Source: a virus
Length of the DNA: 64,000 bases
Virus record (IMG/VR): IMGVR_UViG_3300028800_000061
Location: 62,001-126,000 of that record
Reading direction: 5' to 3' (one strand)
Shown: one piece after another, positions 43,606 to 52,653 of the stretch
Position numbering within the stretch: the first letter of the stretch is position 1
Layout: every line of letters begins with the position of its first letter
Notes under the pieces: generated by a model
What the model saw: the letters and a program-made list of their open reading frames with translations, nothing else
Database searches by the model: none
What the model was told of the DNA's origin: nothing
Made by a program: the position numbers and the translations under genes

Positions 43606-44076
43606 TCAGCCGACCAGCCGGGCGACGACCGCTGCCGCGTACACCGATGAGGCGGTGGCGTTGGCGATCGCGGTGATGTTCACCGTGTCCGTGGCGGACA
43701 GGTTGAGGATGACCGGCCCGAACTTCACATCACCGCTCGCGCCTGTTGTGGAGATCAGGCCAAACGGGATGGGGCTCAACCTGGCGGTGCTGGTCTGGTT
43801 GAGTGCCGTGTTGTGCGAGTCGGCAGCGACTGTTGTCGTGCCCGATATGGCGACGCTGCCGGTGATCTCCCACAGTCCGGCTGTGCCAGGTGTGCAGGTG
43901 GCCACGACGGTCGCCGCAGTGGGCGCCGTCTGCTTACCTGCACCCTGAACGGTGAGCTGGCCATCTTTGTAGAACGTGACACCCTGGACGACAACACCGG
44001 GTGATGGCTGGATATAAGCCCCGCCGCCGAGTGTCTGCTCGCCCGCTGGGGTTGGGTTAGCGGTGAGGTTAGTCAC
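43606..44076 (-). CDS. Beta-rich capsid decoration candidate
   Basis: A 156-aa Thr/Ala-rich beta protein (TAPTAATVVATCTPGTAGLW, DTVNITAIANATASSVYAAA). GTG 44076 with AAGGAGCATGTGA. It immediately follows the major capsid gene, the usual location of decoration proteins. Confidence 0.6.
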   Translation of the reverse strand: MTNLTANPTPAGEQTLGGGAYIQPSPGVVVQGVTFYKDGQLTVQGAGKQTAPTAATVVATCTPGTAGLWEITGSVAISGTTTVAADSHNTALNQTSTARLSPIPFGLISTTGASGDVKFGPVILNLSATDTVNITAIANATASSVYAAAVVARLVG

Positions 44077-44116
44077 ATGCTCCTTAACCGGTAACTGATT
44101 GCTTTACGAACGGCGC

Positions 44117-44157
44117 GCGTGCGCCCGGCCAGGTGGTGAATCTGGCCGGGCGCACGC
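44117..44157. terminator. Strong hairpin after the major capsid gene
   Basis: A 16-bp perfect stem GCGTGCGCCCGGCCAG/CTGGCCGGGCGCACGC with a 9-base loop, eight bases after the capsid stop. Capsid genes often end with such a hairpin, which raises capsid mRNA relative to downstream genes. Confidence 0.7.
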
Positions 44158-44164
44158 AGCTTTG

Positions 44165-46305
44165 TCAGGACCAGGTACCGGTCGCGCCGGAACGGTCAGA
44201 CTTCTGAATTCCCTGCAGAAGACCGCAGTAGAACGGGGCGTTCACGACGAGGCTTCCGAACAGGAACATGCTGTAACGGAACGAGGCGTCGATCACCGGC
44301 CACGAAATGCTCAGGTAATCCTGCACCGCGACGAATTCGACCACGTTGGAAACGTTGCTCCACGCGAAAGGCATCGTGTAAGACATCAGCATCGCTGTGC
44401 CTTGTGTCAGCCACGGGTGGACGACGACTTTCAGCGGGTTGCGGGTGATCGGGTTCTGGAACTCCGAGACGGCAGCACCCAGCCGAACTCCCGGCACCTC
44501 AGCCTGCTCAACGAACAGGCGGTAAGCGCCGTTAGCGGAGCTTGAGTTGATGATGTCGTTCGACAACCGCATCACATCGCCACCTTCGGCGATGATCTCA
44601 GCCGGGTCGGCCCTGTAAGCCCCGTAGGTGTTGCCCGTTCCGTCCCACAACTGCTGCAGGGCGTTGTTCAGCACCGAGGTTTTCAGAGTGTCACCGATGG
44701 TGTTCGAGAAGTAGCCGGCTTGCCAGTTCGACGGGTAAATCGCACCACCAGTGGTTGCGGAGTGCCCCGACAGAACAGACAGCAGGCCCTCTTGGTCGTT
44801 GCTTGACGACGTTCCCGAGTCCACCGTCGGCGCAACCGTTCCCGACACGGGCAGAGCGCCTTGCAGGGTGTAGTACTGGCCACCGACCTGCGTGACATCC
44901 AGGTAGTACGTTCCCGCGCTGGCCCCCGTGGTGACGTACAGGTTGTACCACTGGGCGCCCGCGACAGGGCTGATCTGGACATCCACAACCTGACCGGATG
45001 ACCATGCGACTGACCCGCCCGTGCTGGCCGCGGTCTCACCGAAGTAGGTGTTAGCCGTGACCTTCACGAACACGTTTGTCGTCACACCGGTCAGCGGGCT
45101 CTCACCGGAGTTCGCGGAACGCGCGGTGAGCGTCGGAGTTCCCGGAGTGGAAACAGCGATCGAAGTAGCCCCAATATGCGCGGCCTCTTCGTTCAACATG
45201 AATTCCTGCAACAGCAGGAGGTTGGCGAGCGCGGAAATGTCTTCGAAGCCTTGACCTGAGAACTGTGCGCATTGATTGTTACTCGCCGTAAATGGCGGGA
45301 CCGGTCATTTCTGCCGGTCTCTCACGGTTTACCATCCCGTGAGATCGGACTGTCTCATAACCTGCGGCCGGTACCCCGTAATGCCCCGGGGTGTCGTCCA
45401 TTGCACAGGTTCCGCACATACAGTCTCTACACGCCGGCGGGCATCGCCAGCGCTCGGGATTCCCCGTAGGTGGTGGGGTTCCCCGAACAGTGCAGTTTGC
45501 TCCGGCACCTCACGGCGCCGGGGGCCCGCTAGTTGAGCCAGGACAGGTTCTCAGACAGACCCCAGAACCGGTAAGGGATCTTGAGGTCAACTGCGTCCTG
45601 TGTGCCAGTGCCTGGCAGGTTGAGTGGCCAGTTGACACTGCCACTGTTACCGGAAATCGACCCCGATCCCTGAACAAGCTCGGGGATGGCCAGACGGACG
45701 AACTTGCCACCAGACGGGCCGGTTTGTGAACCGGAAACACCGGTGATGACTTTCCGCTGCCTTGCAACACCCTGGCCAGGTGTCCTGGCCAGCTTGTTGC
45801 GGATCGGCGAATACACCGGGTAGATGAGAGAGCTCGGTGCAACCAAGTCGAAGGGCACGAAGCCGGACGACAACGGCGACGTGAGCGTAATGCTCTTGCC
45901 GAGCGCGTCGGAAAGCTGGGTGTTCAGCTGGCCGACGAGCTGCTGCACTGCCTGGTTTTGCGGGCTGGCGGCCATGAATGCGCCGAACTGGCCAGCAAAT
46001 TCCGGGCTGAGGCCCTTAATGACCTCGGCTGGGCTTTCGATGCCCTTTTTGATCGCTGAGCGGAACGACAGTTCCGCTTTCATGCTCCGGCGGAAGATCT
46101 GGTCGTCATCGTCCAGTGGACGGTTACCACCAGGGCGGCAATAGCCGACACCCTTGACAAGGGTCGGCATCTTGTCACTCAGCATCAGGTCCGGTGAGTG
46201 GTAATTCTTTGCGTCAGCGTCGGCGTACCACGACGGGTTCGCGTCCGCGCGCTCCAGCGCAGCCTGGCCGGCTGTGCCGTAGGGAAGAACGTCAGTGCTT
46301 GTCAC
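44165..46305 (-). CDS. Major capsid protein, interrupted by a group I intron
   Basis: Exon 1 is 46305-45536 and exon 2 is 45269-44165. Joined, they give 625 codons (624 aa) with no stop. The junction reads ENLSWLAQFSGQGFEDIS, matching the conserved Gln-Phe-x-Gly-Gln-Gly-Phe region of actinophage capsids. The C-terminal exon contains a beta-rich insertion (TPTLTARSANSGE to TDSGTSSS), probably an Ig-like domain on an HK97 fold. Unspliced mRNA stops at a TAG within the intron after 258 codons. Starts at GTG 46305 in the shared GGAGGCGTGTGA context. Confidence 0.9.
45270..45535 (-). ncRNA. Group I self-splicing intron, 266 nt, no ORF
   Basis: The 5' exon ends in GGCU; internal guide GCGGGCC (intron nt 7-13) pairs it, with U.G at the splice site. 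The intron ends in G, and the 3' exon CGC pairs the same guide (P10). Other helices: P2 CCGGCGC/GTGCCGG; P3 TGCAC/GTGCG; P4 TTCGGG/CCCGAG with J4/5 adenines; P5 CCCC/GGGG; P6 CGCTGGC/GCCGGCG; P7 GACTGT/ACAGTC; P8 AACCTG/CAGGTT; P9 TCTCACGG/CCGTGAGA; P9.1 GACCGG/CCGGTC. The core is complete and compact. No homing endonuclease gene fits inside. Confidence 0.93.
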
Positions 46306-46338
46306 ACGCCTCCTGTGCGTGTCGTTACTACTTTTTGC

Positions 46339-49248
46339 TCAGTTAGGAGGGACTGATGCCGCTCCCAGCTTGTCGAGGACCGAGAGGGCCCTTTCCCGGG
46401 TTCCCGGGTCAGATGATTTGGCGCGGTCCTCGATGTAGGCGCGGTAAGACAGTTCCTCGATAGATGCGCGTGTGCGGGCTTTCTCGGCGGCTTCTTCCAC
46501 CAGGTTGCGGCGTTCCACGGGAACGGCCGGCGTGGTGGCTTGCCGGGCCAGTGCGCCCCTGACGGGGGCCATCGCTGGGTCGGGCTTAGAGCCGAGCTCG
46601 TCGACCTGCTTGCGCAGTTCAGTGATCTGGGTGTCGTAACGCTCGGCGAGCGGCGCGATCTGCTCGGCGAGAAGTGATTTCAGCACGTCCGCTGTCAGCC
46701 CTGGTGCCGCAGCCGGCTGGGTGACCGTTTCGGGTGCGGTGTGCGGGTTGCGGCGCTCGTACTTGGCAATGGCCTTCTTGAACGCCTTGGCCAGCTGCTC
46801 CTCAGTCAGCCCATCTGGGGCTTTCCCGACAGTGCTGATTCCTCCCTGCGCGGGTGGAGTGTGCGGTGTCGGGACATTCCTGGCACCAAGATCTGGTGGC
46901 AGGACACTCTTCGATGTGGCCATCGGGCACAGGTCAGGGAACGTCGCCGCGATGTGGTCGTGCATGCTCTGCAGCGCCACCCTGGCCTGCTCACGGGAAC
47001 TGTTGGAGTAGTAGGTGCGCGCCGCGCTCGGGCTCCCCGGTGCGACCCGGTTGTTGTCACCAGTGTTGGCCGGGCTTTCAGCTTCGTGCCCGGCCGTGAT
47101 CAGCGGCCGGTCGAACTGCTCCGGCTCCGGAGTGTGGTGGGATGGCGGGATGTTCGGTGAGCCACGATCTGTGGCGTCCTCCGACGCAGTGGGCCCGGAC
47201 AGGTACGGCCGTTGGAACTGGCCTGGCTTCACGCCATCACCCGGCTTGATGTGCTCAGTCGGGTACATGTCCTGGAAGGCCTTGTGCAGCAGCGCGCGGC
47301 CGTCCTCGACGGCGGCCGGGTGCATGCTTTTCACCGCTTGCGCGGCACCCACCAGGGCGGTCAGGCGGCCCGCTTCGGTGGTCTTGCCCGCGGCCGCGGC
47401 CGCGGCCGCCAGCTCACCAAACCACGACTCGTCGATGCCAGCGCCGATCGCTTTCAACGACGGGTAGCTGTCCATGACGGCCTGCGTGTCGAAGGCCGCG
47501 CAGGCCATGTCGTGCATCCGGCCGACCGTGTACGGCGCATCAGTTTTGACTGAGGACGGCACCTTGTCCGGTGTCCGGTCCGGGTCGGTTGGCAGGCCAG
47601 CATCCGGCTCGAACTGCTCGACGGTGGATGTGCCATCCGGCTCGCGGTGCTCACCGACTGGCTTGGTGTCACCTGGCAACGGCCGGCGTGCGGCTTTCTC
47701 CGTGCCCGCCTGGGCGAGGATCTCGTCGGCGGCAGCCTGGGAGATCATGCCCATCTCAACGGACTTGGCCAGGGTTGCGGTGAGCGCTTCCACTGCGGCA
47801 CGCTTCGCTGCTTTGCCCATGCCGGGGAGCTTCTTGCCGCATCCGCCGCAGAACTTGGCATCGGTGTCGGCGTGGTAGTTCTTGCCGCATCCCTTGCAGG
47901 TGCGCCCGCCGGTCTTCGCTGTGTCCGCCTCGACCGGGGTGGTGCCGGTGTCCGCGGTGTCCTTCGCTGCGGCCTTGCCGGAGCCTTTGCAATCCGGGCA
48001 GTCCATCTTGCCGCCACGGATCTTCCCGTCACCCTTGCAGGTGCCGCATTTCATCCCGGAAGCATCAGGGTCACCGTCGCTAGATGGCGCCCCATTCGCT
48101 TTCACCAGGTCGAGATCGCTGTCGATCTCGCCGGCTCCGCTGGCCTTCCACGTGTCGGGGATCTTGTCTTCCATCCCGAGCGCAGATGCGCGGCGTTTGA
48201 TGTGCGAGCGGGCCGCAGCCGGGTCCTTGGCGTTGCCGGCCAGGTGAATGGCGTTATCCAGGTCCTCCCCGTTCTTGATCGGGAACGATCCGTCGGGCAT
48301 CGCTGCACCCGTGTCCGCTGCGGCGTCACGCTGCGACTGAGTGAAGTCGCGCTTCGCCAGCCACCGCTCGGCGCCGTCGCGGTCACCGCCGAGACCTTCG
48401 GCGTTGCCCTCGGCGTGCCAGCGCATCCAGTCGGCGCGCTTGGCCAGGTACTCGGTACCGCCGGCGATGCCCTTGACTGATGGCTCCCGCGAGAGCCACT
48501 GGCGGCGGGCGGCCTTATATGCGGTGCGGGTTGGCTCATCGGCTTTGGCGACGGCATCAGCGTCGTCATCGTCCGGGTCGTCAGTGCTGGCGTCCTCGCC
48601 GGCGGCGGGCAGGTTTGGTGGCGGCTCCTCTGCGTCCTCACCGCCGTCCGGGTTCTGCCCTTGATCGGCGGGAACAGGGCCGGCTTTGGTCAGCAGGTCC
48701 TCCGTGTCGGCCGACTCGTACTCACCGAACATTTCCCCGACCAGCTCCATGGATCCGCCGTCGGCCGACTTGGCCAGGACCAGCCCGCAGTTTTTGTTAG
48801 CGGGCCTGTCAACAAGTGACAGCTCAGCCAGTTCGCCGCCGTTGATGATCCCACCGCGGGCTTTCCCGCTCGGATCACGGGAAATGACCGGCCGGGCGAC
48901 ACCGATGCTGTACGCGGTGAGGACACCTTTTTCCACCAGCCGCTTTGCGACCGGCTCGACTACGAGCGATTTGACGTAATGCCCGCCGTCGCCGTCCCGG
49001 TCGATTTCGATGGACAGCGCCTTGCCGGCGGGGTCGCGGCGGGACTGGTGCTGAACCCTGACGTTGCCGCCAGTGTCCCGCCACTCCTGCAGCGCTTTCG
49101 CCGACCAGACCGGGTCGACGATCTGCTCGTCAGTGTCAACGCTGCCGTCCGTGGCCTTGCCGTACACGACAAGGTCCCCGTCAGCGTCCTTCACGAATTT
49201 GACAATTGGGAAGCTGACATAGGTCAGTTCGGAAACGGCTGTTGCCAC
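46339..49248 (-). CDS. Capsid maturation protease / scaffold fusion
   Basis: A 969-aa protein. N-terminal 160 residues resemble XkdF-type prohead proteases (SIEIDRDGDGGHYVKSLVVE, LSLVDRPANKNC). A middle segment (KNGEDLDNAIHLAGNAKDPA, RRASALGMEDKIPDTW) is typical of actinophage capsid proteases. Two zinc sites follow: a DnaJ-like CGTCKGDG...CPDCKGSG (about 398-425) and CKGCG...CGGCG (about 447-470). The C-terminal part is helical and scaffold-like. Upstream of the capsid gene, as usual for protease-scaffold genes. Confidence 0.75.
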   Translation of the reverse strand: MATAVSELTYVSFPIVKFVKDADGDLVVYGKATDGSVDTDEQIVDPVWSAKALQEWRDTGGNVRVQHQSRRDPAGKALSIEIDRDGDGGHYVKSLVVEPVAKRLVEKGVLTAYSIGVARPVISRDPSGKARGGIINGGELAELSLVDRPANKNCGLVLAKSADGGSMELVGEMFGEYESADTEDLLTKAGPVPADQGQNPDGGEDAEEPPPNLPAAGEDASTDDPDDDDADAVAKADEPTRTAYKAARRQWLSREPSVKGIAGGTEYLAKRADWMRWHAEGNAEGLGGDRDGAERWLAKRDFTQSQRDAAADTGAAMPDGSFPIKNGEDLDNAIHLAGNAKDPAAARSHIKRRASALGMEDKIPDTWKASGAGEIDSDLDLVKANGAPSSDGDPDASGMKCGTCKGDGKIRGGKMDCPDCKGSGKAAAKDTADTGTTPVEADTAKTGGRTCKGCGKNYHADTDAKFCGGCGKKLPGMGKAAKRAAVEALTATLAKSVEMGMISQAAADEILAQAGTEKAARRPLPGDTKPVGEHREPDGTSTVEQFEPDAGLPTDPDRTPDKVPSSVKTDAPYTVGRMHDMACAAFDTQAVMDSYPSLKAIGAGIDESWFGELAAAAAAAGKTTEAGRLTALVGAAQAVKSMHPAAVEDGRALLHKAFQDMYPTEHIKPGDGVKPGQFQRPYLSGPTASEDATDRGSPNIPPSHHTPEPEQFDRPLITAGHEAESPANTGDNNRVAPGSPSAARTYYSNSSREQARVALQSMHDHIAATFPDLCPMATSKSVLPPDLGARNVPTPHTPPAQGGISTVGKAPDGLTEEQLAKAFKKAIAKYERRNPHTAPETVTQPAAAPGLTADVLKSLLAEQIAPLAERYDTQITELRKQVDELGSKPDPAMAPVRGALARQATTPAVPVERRNLVEEAAEKARTRASIEELSYRAYIEDRAKSSDPGTRERALSVLDKLGAASVPPN

Positions 49249-49291
49249 ATGCCTCCACGGCCGGGGTGCTGGATTAGTTCTGGGGTTGATG

Positions 49292-49963
49292 TCAGGCGGG
49301 CATGCAGAAGGGCCGCCCGCGGAGGACGGCCCTTCTGTCAGTTGCTGGCGGGTGGGTTAATCTCTCACCCTCGGATTGCCGCATCCGTTTATGTATGCCG
49401 TCGCGGCTGTAGCGGGTGGTGCAGGGCGGGCATGCGGGGGCGATGTTGGTGATATCGACGTTCAGGTAGTTGCCGTCGAGTTGGACGGCGAACAGTTCAG
49501 CGGTGCCGCCGATGGTCCGGCCCCACGATGCGAGCTGCCCGCACCAGTGGCACGGGTGCGGGCCCGGGCCGATCGCGTCATACAGCACTTTGCGGTGCAT
49601 GTAGACGTCGCCGTTGGCGTCGGCCAGCGGGTGGGTGCGGGCTTTGACCCGGATCCGGCCGTTGAGCATGATGGCTCCGGCGCCGTTCGGGCGGCGCAGG
49701 ACGATCGCAGGGTCTCCGTGTTTGCGCCAGCGGCCGTAGTGGGTGCTGCACCAGCCCAGCGATCGCGCTCGCTGGGTGCATTCCGGGAACTTGCACACAG
49801 GTGCAGGGGCTTGCCTGGGCGGAGCGATTGGGTCACCTGTGCGCCGCCACTGCTGGTAGTGCCGCCAGCAGTAGCGCATGGCAACCCAGCGTTCGGGGCA
49901 TTCCGGTACGCGGCAGATCTTGTCCCCTGCTGGCAAAGTCAGAAGGCCGGGCTGGTCTGTCAC
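49292..49963 (-). CDS. HNH homing-type endonuclease
   Basis: A 223-aa protein from GTG 49963. Two zinc-finger-like repeats (CRVPECPERWVAMRYCWRHY and CKFPECTQRARSLGWCSTHY) precede an HNH-type domain: VYMHRKVLYDAIGPG, CHWCG, LDGNYLNVDITNIAPAC, CTTRY. Free-standing HNH nucleases with such fingers are common between phage late genes. It lies 3 kb upstream of the ORF-less capsid intron, so it might act in its homing. Confidence 0.75.
   Translation of the reverse strand: MTDQPGLLTLPAGDKICRVPECPERWVAMRYCWRHYQQWRRTGDPIAPPRQAPAPVCKFPECTQRARSLGWCSTHYGRWRKHGDPAIVLRRPNGAGAIMLNGRIRVKARTHPLADANGDVYMHRKVLYDAIGPGPHPCHWCGQLASWGRTIGGTAELFAVQLDGNYLNVDITNIAPACPPCTTRYSRDGIHKRMRQSEGERLTHPPATDRRAVLRGRPFCMPA
49306..49336. 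terminator. Hairpin at the end of the HNH gene
   Basis: AGAAGGGCCG and CGGCCCTTCT form a 10-bp stem at the 3' end of the HNH gene. No T-run. It may limit reading from the nuclease gene into the protease gene. Confidence 0.45.
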
Positions 49964-50340
49964 GGTCCTGTCTGATCTTCTGTAGGCACAGGTGCCTGGT
50001 CCCGGCTGGCTGCGGCGTTGAAGGTGGCGAGGGCCTGTTTGGCGGCACGGTGCTGCATGTGGTCCACTCCCCGCTCGGTGAGGCACCAGCCGGTTGTGGT
50101 TACGACATCACCGCCGGGGGTCGCTTCGGCCATGAACCAGGCCCAGGACCCAATGGCTGCTTTTCTGCGCATGGTGACGGTGGCGTTCACCCGGATCGCC
50201 TGCTCACGTGCGTGAGATTGCGCGCGGGCGCTGAAAAGGTTGCAGATGGCACGTCTGCGCCGTCTCGCGATTATCATCGCGATCATGCCAAAACCGCCCG
50301 TGAGGGCCACTATGGTAACGAATAGCCACGCAATTGTCAC
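49960..50340 (-). CDS. Membrane protein, 126 aa
   Basis: One N-terminal membrane helix (LFVTIVALTGGFGMIAMIIA) followed by an Arg-rich stop-transfer and a soluble domain of about 90 residues. GTG 50340. The stop overlaps the HNH start. Not recognised. Confidence 0.55.
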   Translation of the reverse strand: MTIAWLFVTIVALTGGFGMIAMIIARRRRRAICNLFSARAQSHAREQAIRVNATVTMRRKAAIGSWAWFMAEATPGGDVVTTTGWCLTERGVDHMQHRAAKQALATFNAAASRDQAPVPTEDQTGP

Positions 50341-50481
50341 GCCTGGTAGTGTACCTTTTGTCCTCGGCGGTGCGGATCATGGAAACGGGGGCGAACCCCA
50401 GCGGGGAGTACCTCACCTGGGGATCTGCAAATCCAGAGCCTGAGCGGGCGGTCCGCACCGCCGGGTGCCCGGCACGGCACG

Positions 50482-50742
50482 TCAACCAGGGCAAGGGCAG
50501 CTTTCGTCGCACATCTCGCCGACGGCGGCCGCAAGGTACCCGGCAGCGAATCCGTGAGTAAGCCCGATTACCACCGCCGCTGCGAGCTGCACACCCATGG
50601 CGAGCAGCAACCGGACGAAGAACGCACCATGGCCCGCTTCGAGGATGGTCAGTGCGGCCATCCCGCCGGCCATCTCAAGCTCTGAAATCTCACCGCGAGT
50701 GGCTATCTCGGCCCAACGTGCCGCCTTCATGCCGTGTTTCAT
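50482..50742 (-). CDS. Membrane protein, 86 aa
   Basis: One or two hydrophobic stretches (FFVRLLLAMGVQLAAAVVIG, then LTHGFAAGYLAAAVG). ATG 50742 overlaps the upstream stop; ATG 50727 is also possible. Not recognised. Confidence 0.5.
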   Translation of the reverse strand: MKHGMKAARWAEIATRGEISELEMAGGMAALTILEAGHGAFFVRLLLAMGVQLAAAVVIGLTHGFAAGYLAAAVGEMCDESCPCPG

Positions 50743-50924
50743 GCCGGACTGCCACCATCAGAGCGGGCGGCGCCCCACTCCAGCCGTACCAGCTCAACGT
50801 TCGGCCGGGTGATGATGTACAGCGATTCAAGCCGGCTGAACCCGGCCTCCCGTAGTGAGGTGAACCACTCATGGCAGCCGGCTGCGCTCGCCGCCATTGG
50901 GGACAGACCGGGCATGGAGTCCAT
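50739..50924 (-). CDS. Hypothetical protein, 61 aa
   Basis: Preceded by AGGAGGAA at good spacing before ATG 50924. Contains CHEWFTSLREAGFSRLESLY, a possible small alpha/beta protein. First of a short minus group divergent from the 51013 gene. Confidence 0.55.
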   Translation of the reverse strand: MDSMPGLSPMAASAAGCHEWFTSLREAGFSRLESLYIITRPNVELVRLEWGAARSDGGSPA

Positions 50925-50957
50925 TCCGTCTCGTTCCTCCTGATCGGTGCAGGTTCC

Positions 50958-50979
50958 CTCACGGGCCGTGAGCTAAGAT
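50958..50979 (+). promoter_or_regulatory. Palindrome and -10 site before the 51013 gene
   Basis: CTCACGGGCCGTGAG (50958-50972) is a 7-bp-arm palindrome next to TAAGAT (50974-50979), a good -10 match. A repressor binding the palindrome would block this plus-strand promoter. Confidence 0.45.
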
Positions 50980-51012
50980 GCGTGCGCCCTTGAACCTCGC
51001 AGTCAGGAACTC

Positions 51013-52206
51013 GTGCGCACTGTGGACGATGCGGAACTCAAAACCAGGTACTTGCACGGTGAGGCAGTCGGTGTCATAGCTGCTGCCGCCGGGATGAGCA
51101 GAAAGAAGCTGCGGCACAGGCTGATAAGCCTCGATGTACCTCTCCGTGCCAGGACCGAGCTGATCGTGCAGCGTGCCCGGCAACTCGACGGGACTGATAC
51201 CGACGCCCGCTATACCGCCGGAGCGGGAATCGCCGAGCTTGCTGTCGATCTCACCGCCGAGCTCGGCGTGCACATCAGCGAAGGGGTTGTCCGCACATGG
51301 CTTGAAATGCGGGATGTTCCCCTCCGGGGCCGGTCAGCAGCAGCGAAACTTGCCTCCACTGCCCGGACCCGTGAGCAGCGCATGGAAATGACCGCCGCGG
51401 CGCGTGCGAGCACCCGGGGAATCCCCGTGCCGATCGAACGGCGACTGGCGGCCGCTATCGGCAGGGAGAACCCGCGGCCGGGAAGCTTGCCTCCCGCGAA
51501 CCGGGATCTGGCGCAAATCCTGCAGCGGTCCGGCCGGAGAGTTACCACGCTCAAAGCCGCTGGGCCGTACAGCATTCCCGTTGCGACCGGCACCACGGGC
51601 ATCGACCTGACCGCCAAAAGCACCGAGTGGATGCTGCGCGTACGCGGCCCGCGCTTGAGGTACCTGCTCGAAACCGGATGGGATGTCCTGTTCCTCCGCG
51701 TCATGTCGACCAGGTTCCCGATCCCGCCCGCGATGGCAGATCTGGTTTTCGACCGGCTCGCATGGCGCGACGGGCACCCGGACTCCCCACGCCGGTTCAT
51801 GGTGATCGACCGGAACGGCCAGATCATCCGGCAAGGATTCGCAGACGACTTGCCGCCATCCAACCTGGGTGCCACATCACGGATGATGCGTAAGCAGGAC
51901 TGCGGCAGCCAGTTAGATGACATCCGCCGGCATCATCGACTGCCCGGTGTCTCCCGGGTACAAGGAGCACCGGCAGTTCGGGTGAGCCGGCGGCTGATCA
52001 TCACCGGAGGGAAACTCATCCCCTACCGGGATCAGCCCGGCCGCCTCGTTGCCATCGCACACGGCGCACACCGTTGCGTCCCCAGCGGTGGCCCATCCGA
52101 CCGCCGCGATCCTGGCCTGCTGGTAGTACGCCAGCGCCGCCAAGGACATCGACCAGGTCACCTCGGTCTGGGTCACGACCAGGGCGGCAGGCTCATTTCC
52201 GAGTAG
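51013..52206 (+). CDS. HTH protein, possible homing nuclease, antisense to MuF at its end
   Basis: Up to 397 aa from GTG 51013 with AGGAA upstream. The N-terminus holds two HTH-like segments (HGEAVGVIAAAAGMSRKKLR; ISEGVVRTWLEMRDVPLRG). The middle (TEWMLRVRGPRLRYLLETGW, then RRFMVIDRNGQIIRQGF) may be a nuclease-type alpha/beta domain, not identified. The last 98 codons overlap MuF on the opposite strand, so the protein may end earlier in function. A lone plus-strand gene within the minus late operon suggests an inserted selfish or moron gene. Confidence 0.55.
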   Translation: MRTVDDAELKTRYLHGEAVGVIAAAAGMSRKKLRHRLISLDVPLRARTELIVQRARQLDGTDTDARYTAGAGIAELAVDLTAELGVHISEGVVRTWLEMRDVPLRGRSAAAKLASTARTREQRMEMTAAARASTRGIPVPIERRLAAAIGRENPRPGSLPPANRDLAQILQRSGRRVTTLKAAGPYSIPVATGTTGIDLTAKSTEWMLRVRGPRLRYLLETGWDVLFLRVMSTRFPIPPAMADLVFDRLAWRDGHPDSPRRFMVIDRNGQIIRQGFADDLPPSNLGATSRMMRKQDCGSQLDDIRRHHRLPGVSRVQGAPAVRVSRRLIITGGKLIPYRDQPGRLVAIAHGAHRCVPSGGPSDRRDPGLLVVRQRRQGHRPGHLGLGHDQGGRLISE

Positions 52207-52653
52207 CCCATCGAGTACGCCAGTGAGTTGCCCTGCGGTGAGCCCACCCGCAACCGCAGCGAGAAGGGCTTGCTCCAGCCGTGTCACCCGCGTTGCCACC
52301 AGGCCGCCCACCCGCCGGTCACCCTCGTCAAGGATCGACTGCAGTGAGCTGTCCGGCGCGTCCAGGTCGATGCTGGTGATCTGGACGGCCGAGTTCCGGC
52401 CGAGCCGCCAGCCGTCCGCCCACAACTCCCGCATGATCCTGGTGAGCGCCACAGTTAGCGCTGCGGTAACCCCGGTTCGTTGCAGGTACCGTTTCGGGCC
52501 ACGCGGCCGCGCTGCTGCACCTGCCCCGTTGCCGCTAGCCAGCCACCCGGCAGCGAAATCGGCGGGCAAAACGCCCTGCAGTTCCCTGGCGAGCCGGCCA
52601 GCGTACTGGGCTGCTAGCTGCCGGTCCCGCTCCCACCCGGGCCAGTCAGGGCT
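51913..52653 (-). CDS. MuF-like capsid morphogenesis protein, -1 frame after portal
   Basis: C-terminal text TWSMSLAALAYYQQARIAAV, VGWATAGDATVCAVCDGNEA and PPAHPNCRCSLYP is the MuF signature. The frame is open from 52665, just past a TGA at 52668-52666, to the stop at 51913. There is no ATG or GTG before a TTG at 52569. The 28 codons before that TTG (DWPGWERDRQLAAQYAGRLA) also look like MuF. It is therefore probably made as an extension of the portal through -1 slippage, giving about 1069 aa. MuF proteins sit inside the head near the portal and may carry effectors. Confidence 0.8.
   Translation of the reverse strand, partial: SPDWPGWERDRQLAAQYAGRLARELQGVLPADFAAGWLASGNGAGAAARPRGPKRYLQRTGVTAALTVALTRIMRELWADGWRLGRNSAVQITSIDLDAPDSSLQSILDEGDRRVGGLVATRVTRLEQALLAAVAGGLTAGQLTGVLDGLLGNEPAALVVTQTEVTWSMSLAALAYYQQARIAAVGWATAGDATVCAVCDGNEAAGLIPVGDEFPSGDDQPPAHPNCRCSLYPGDTGQSMMPADVI

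Noticed and set aside
45212-45535. Frameshift mutation or pseudogene explaining the split capsid gene
   Set aside because: Both halves are intact and rejoin exactly in frame after removing a segment with a complete group I core.
52569-52571. TTG 52569 as the MuF start
   Set aside because: No ribosome site, and 28 upstream in-frame codons without a stop look like MuF; the frameshift explains both.
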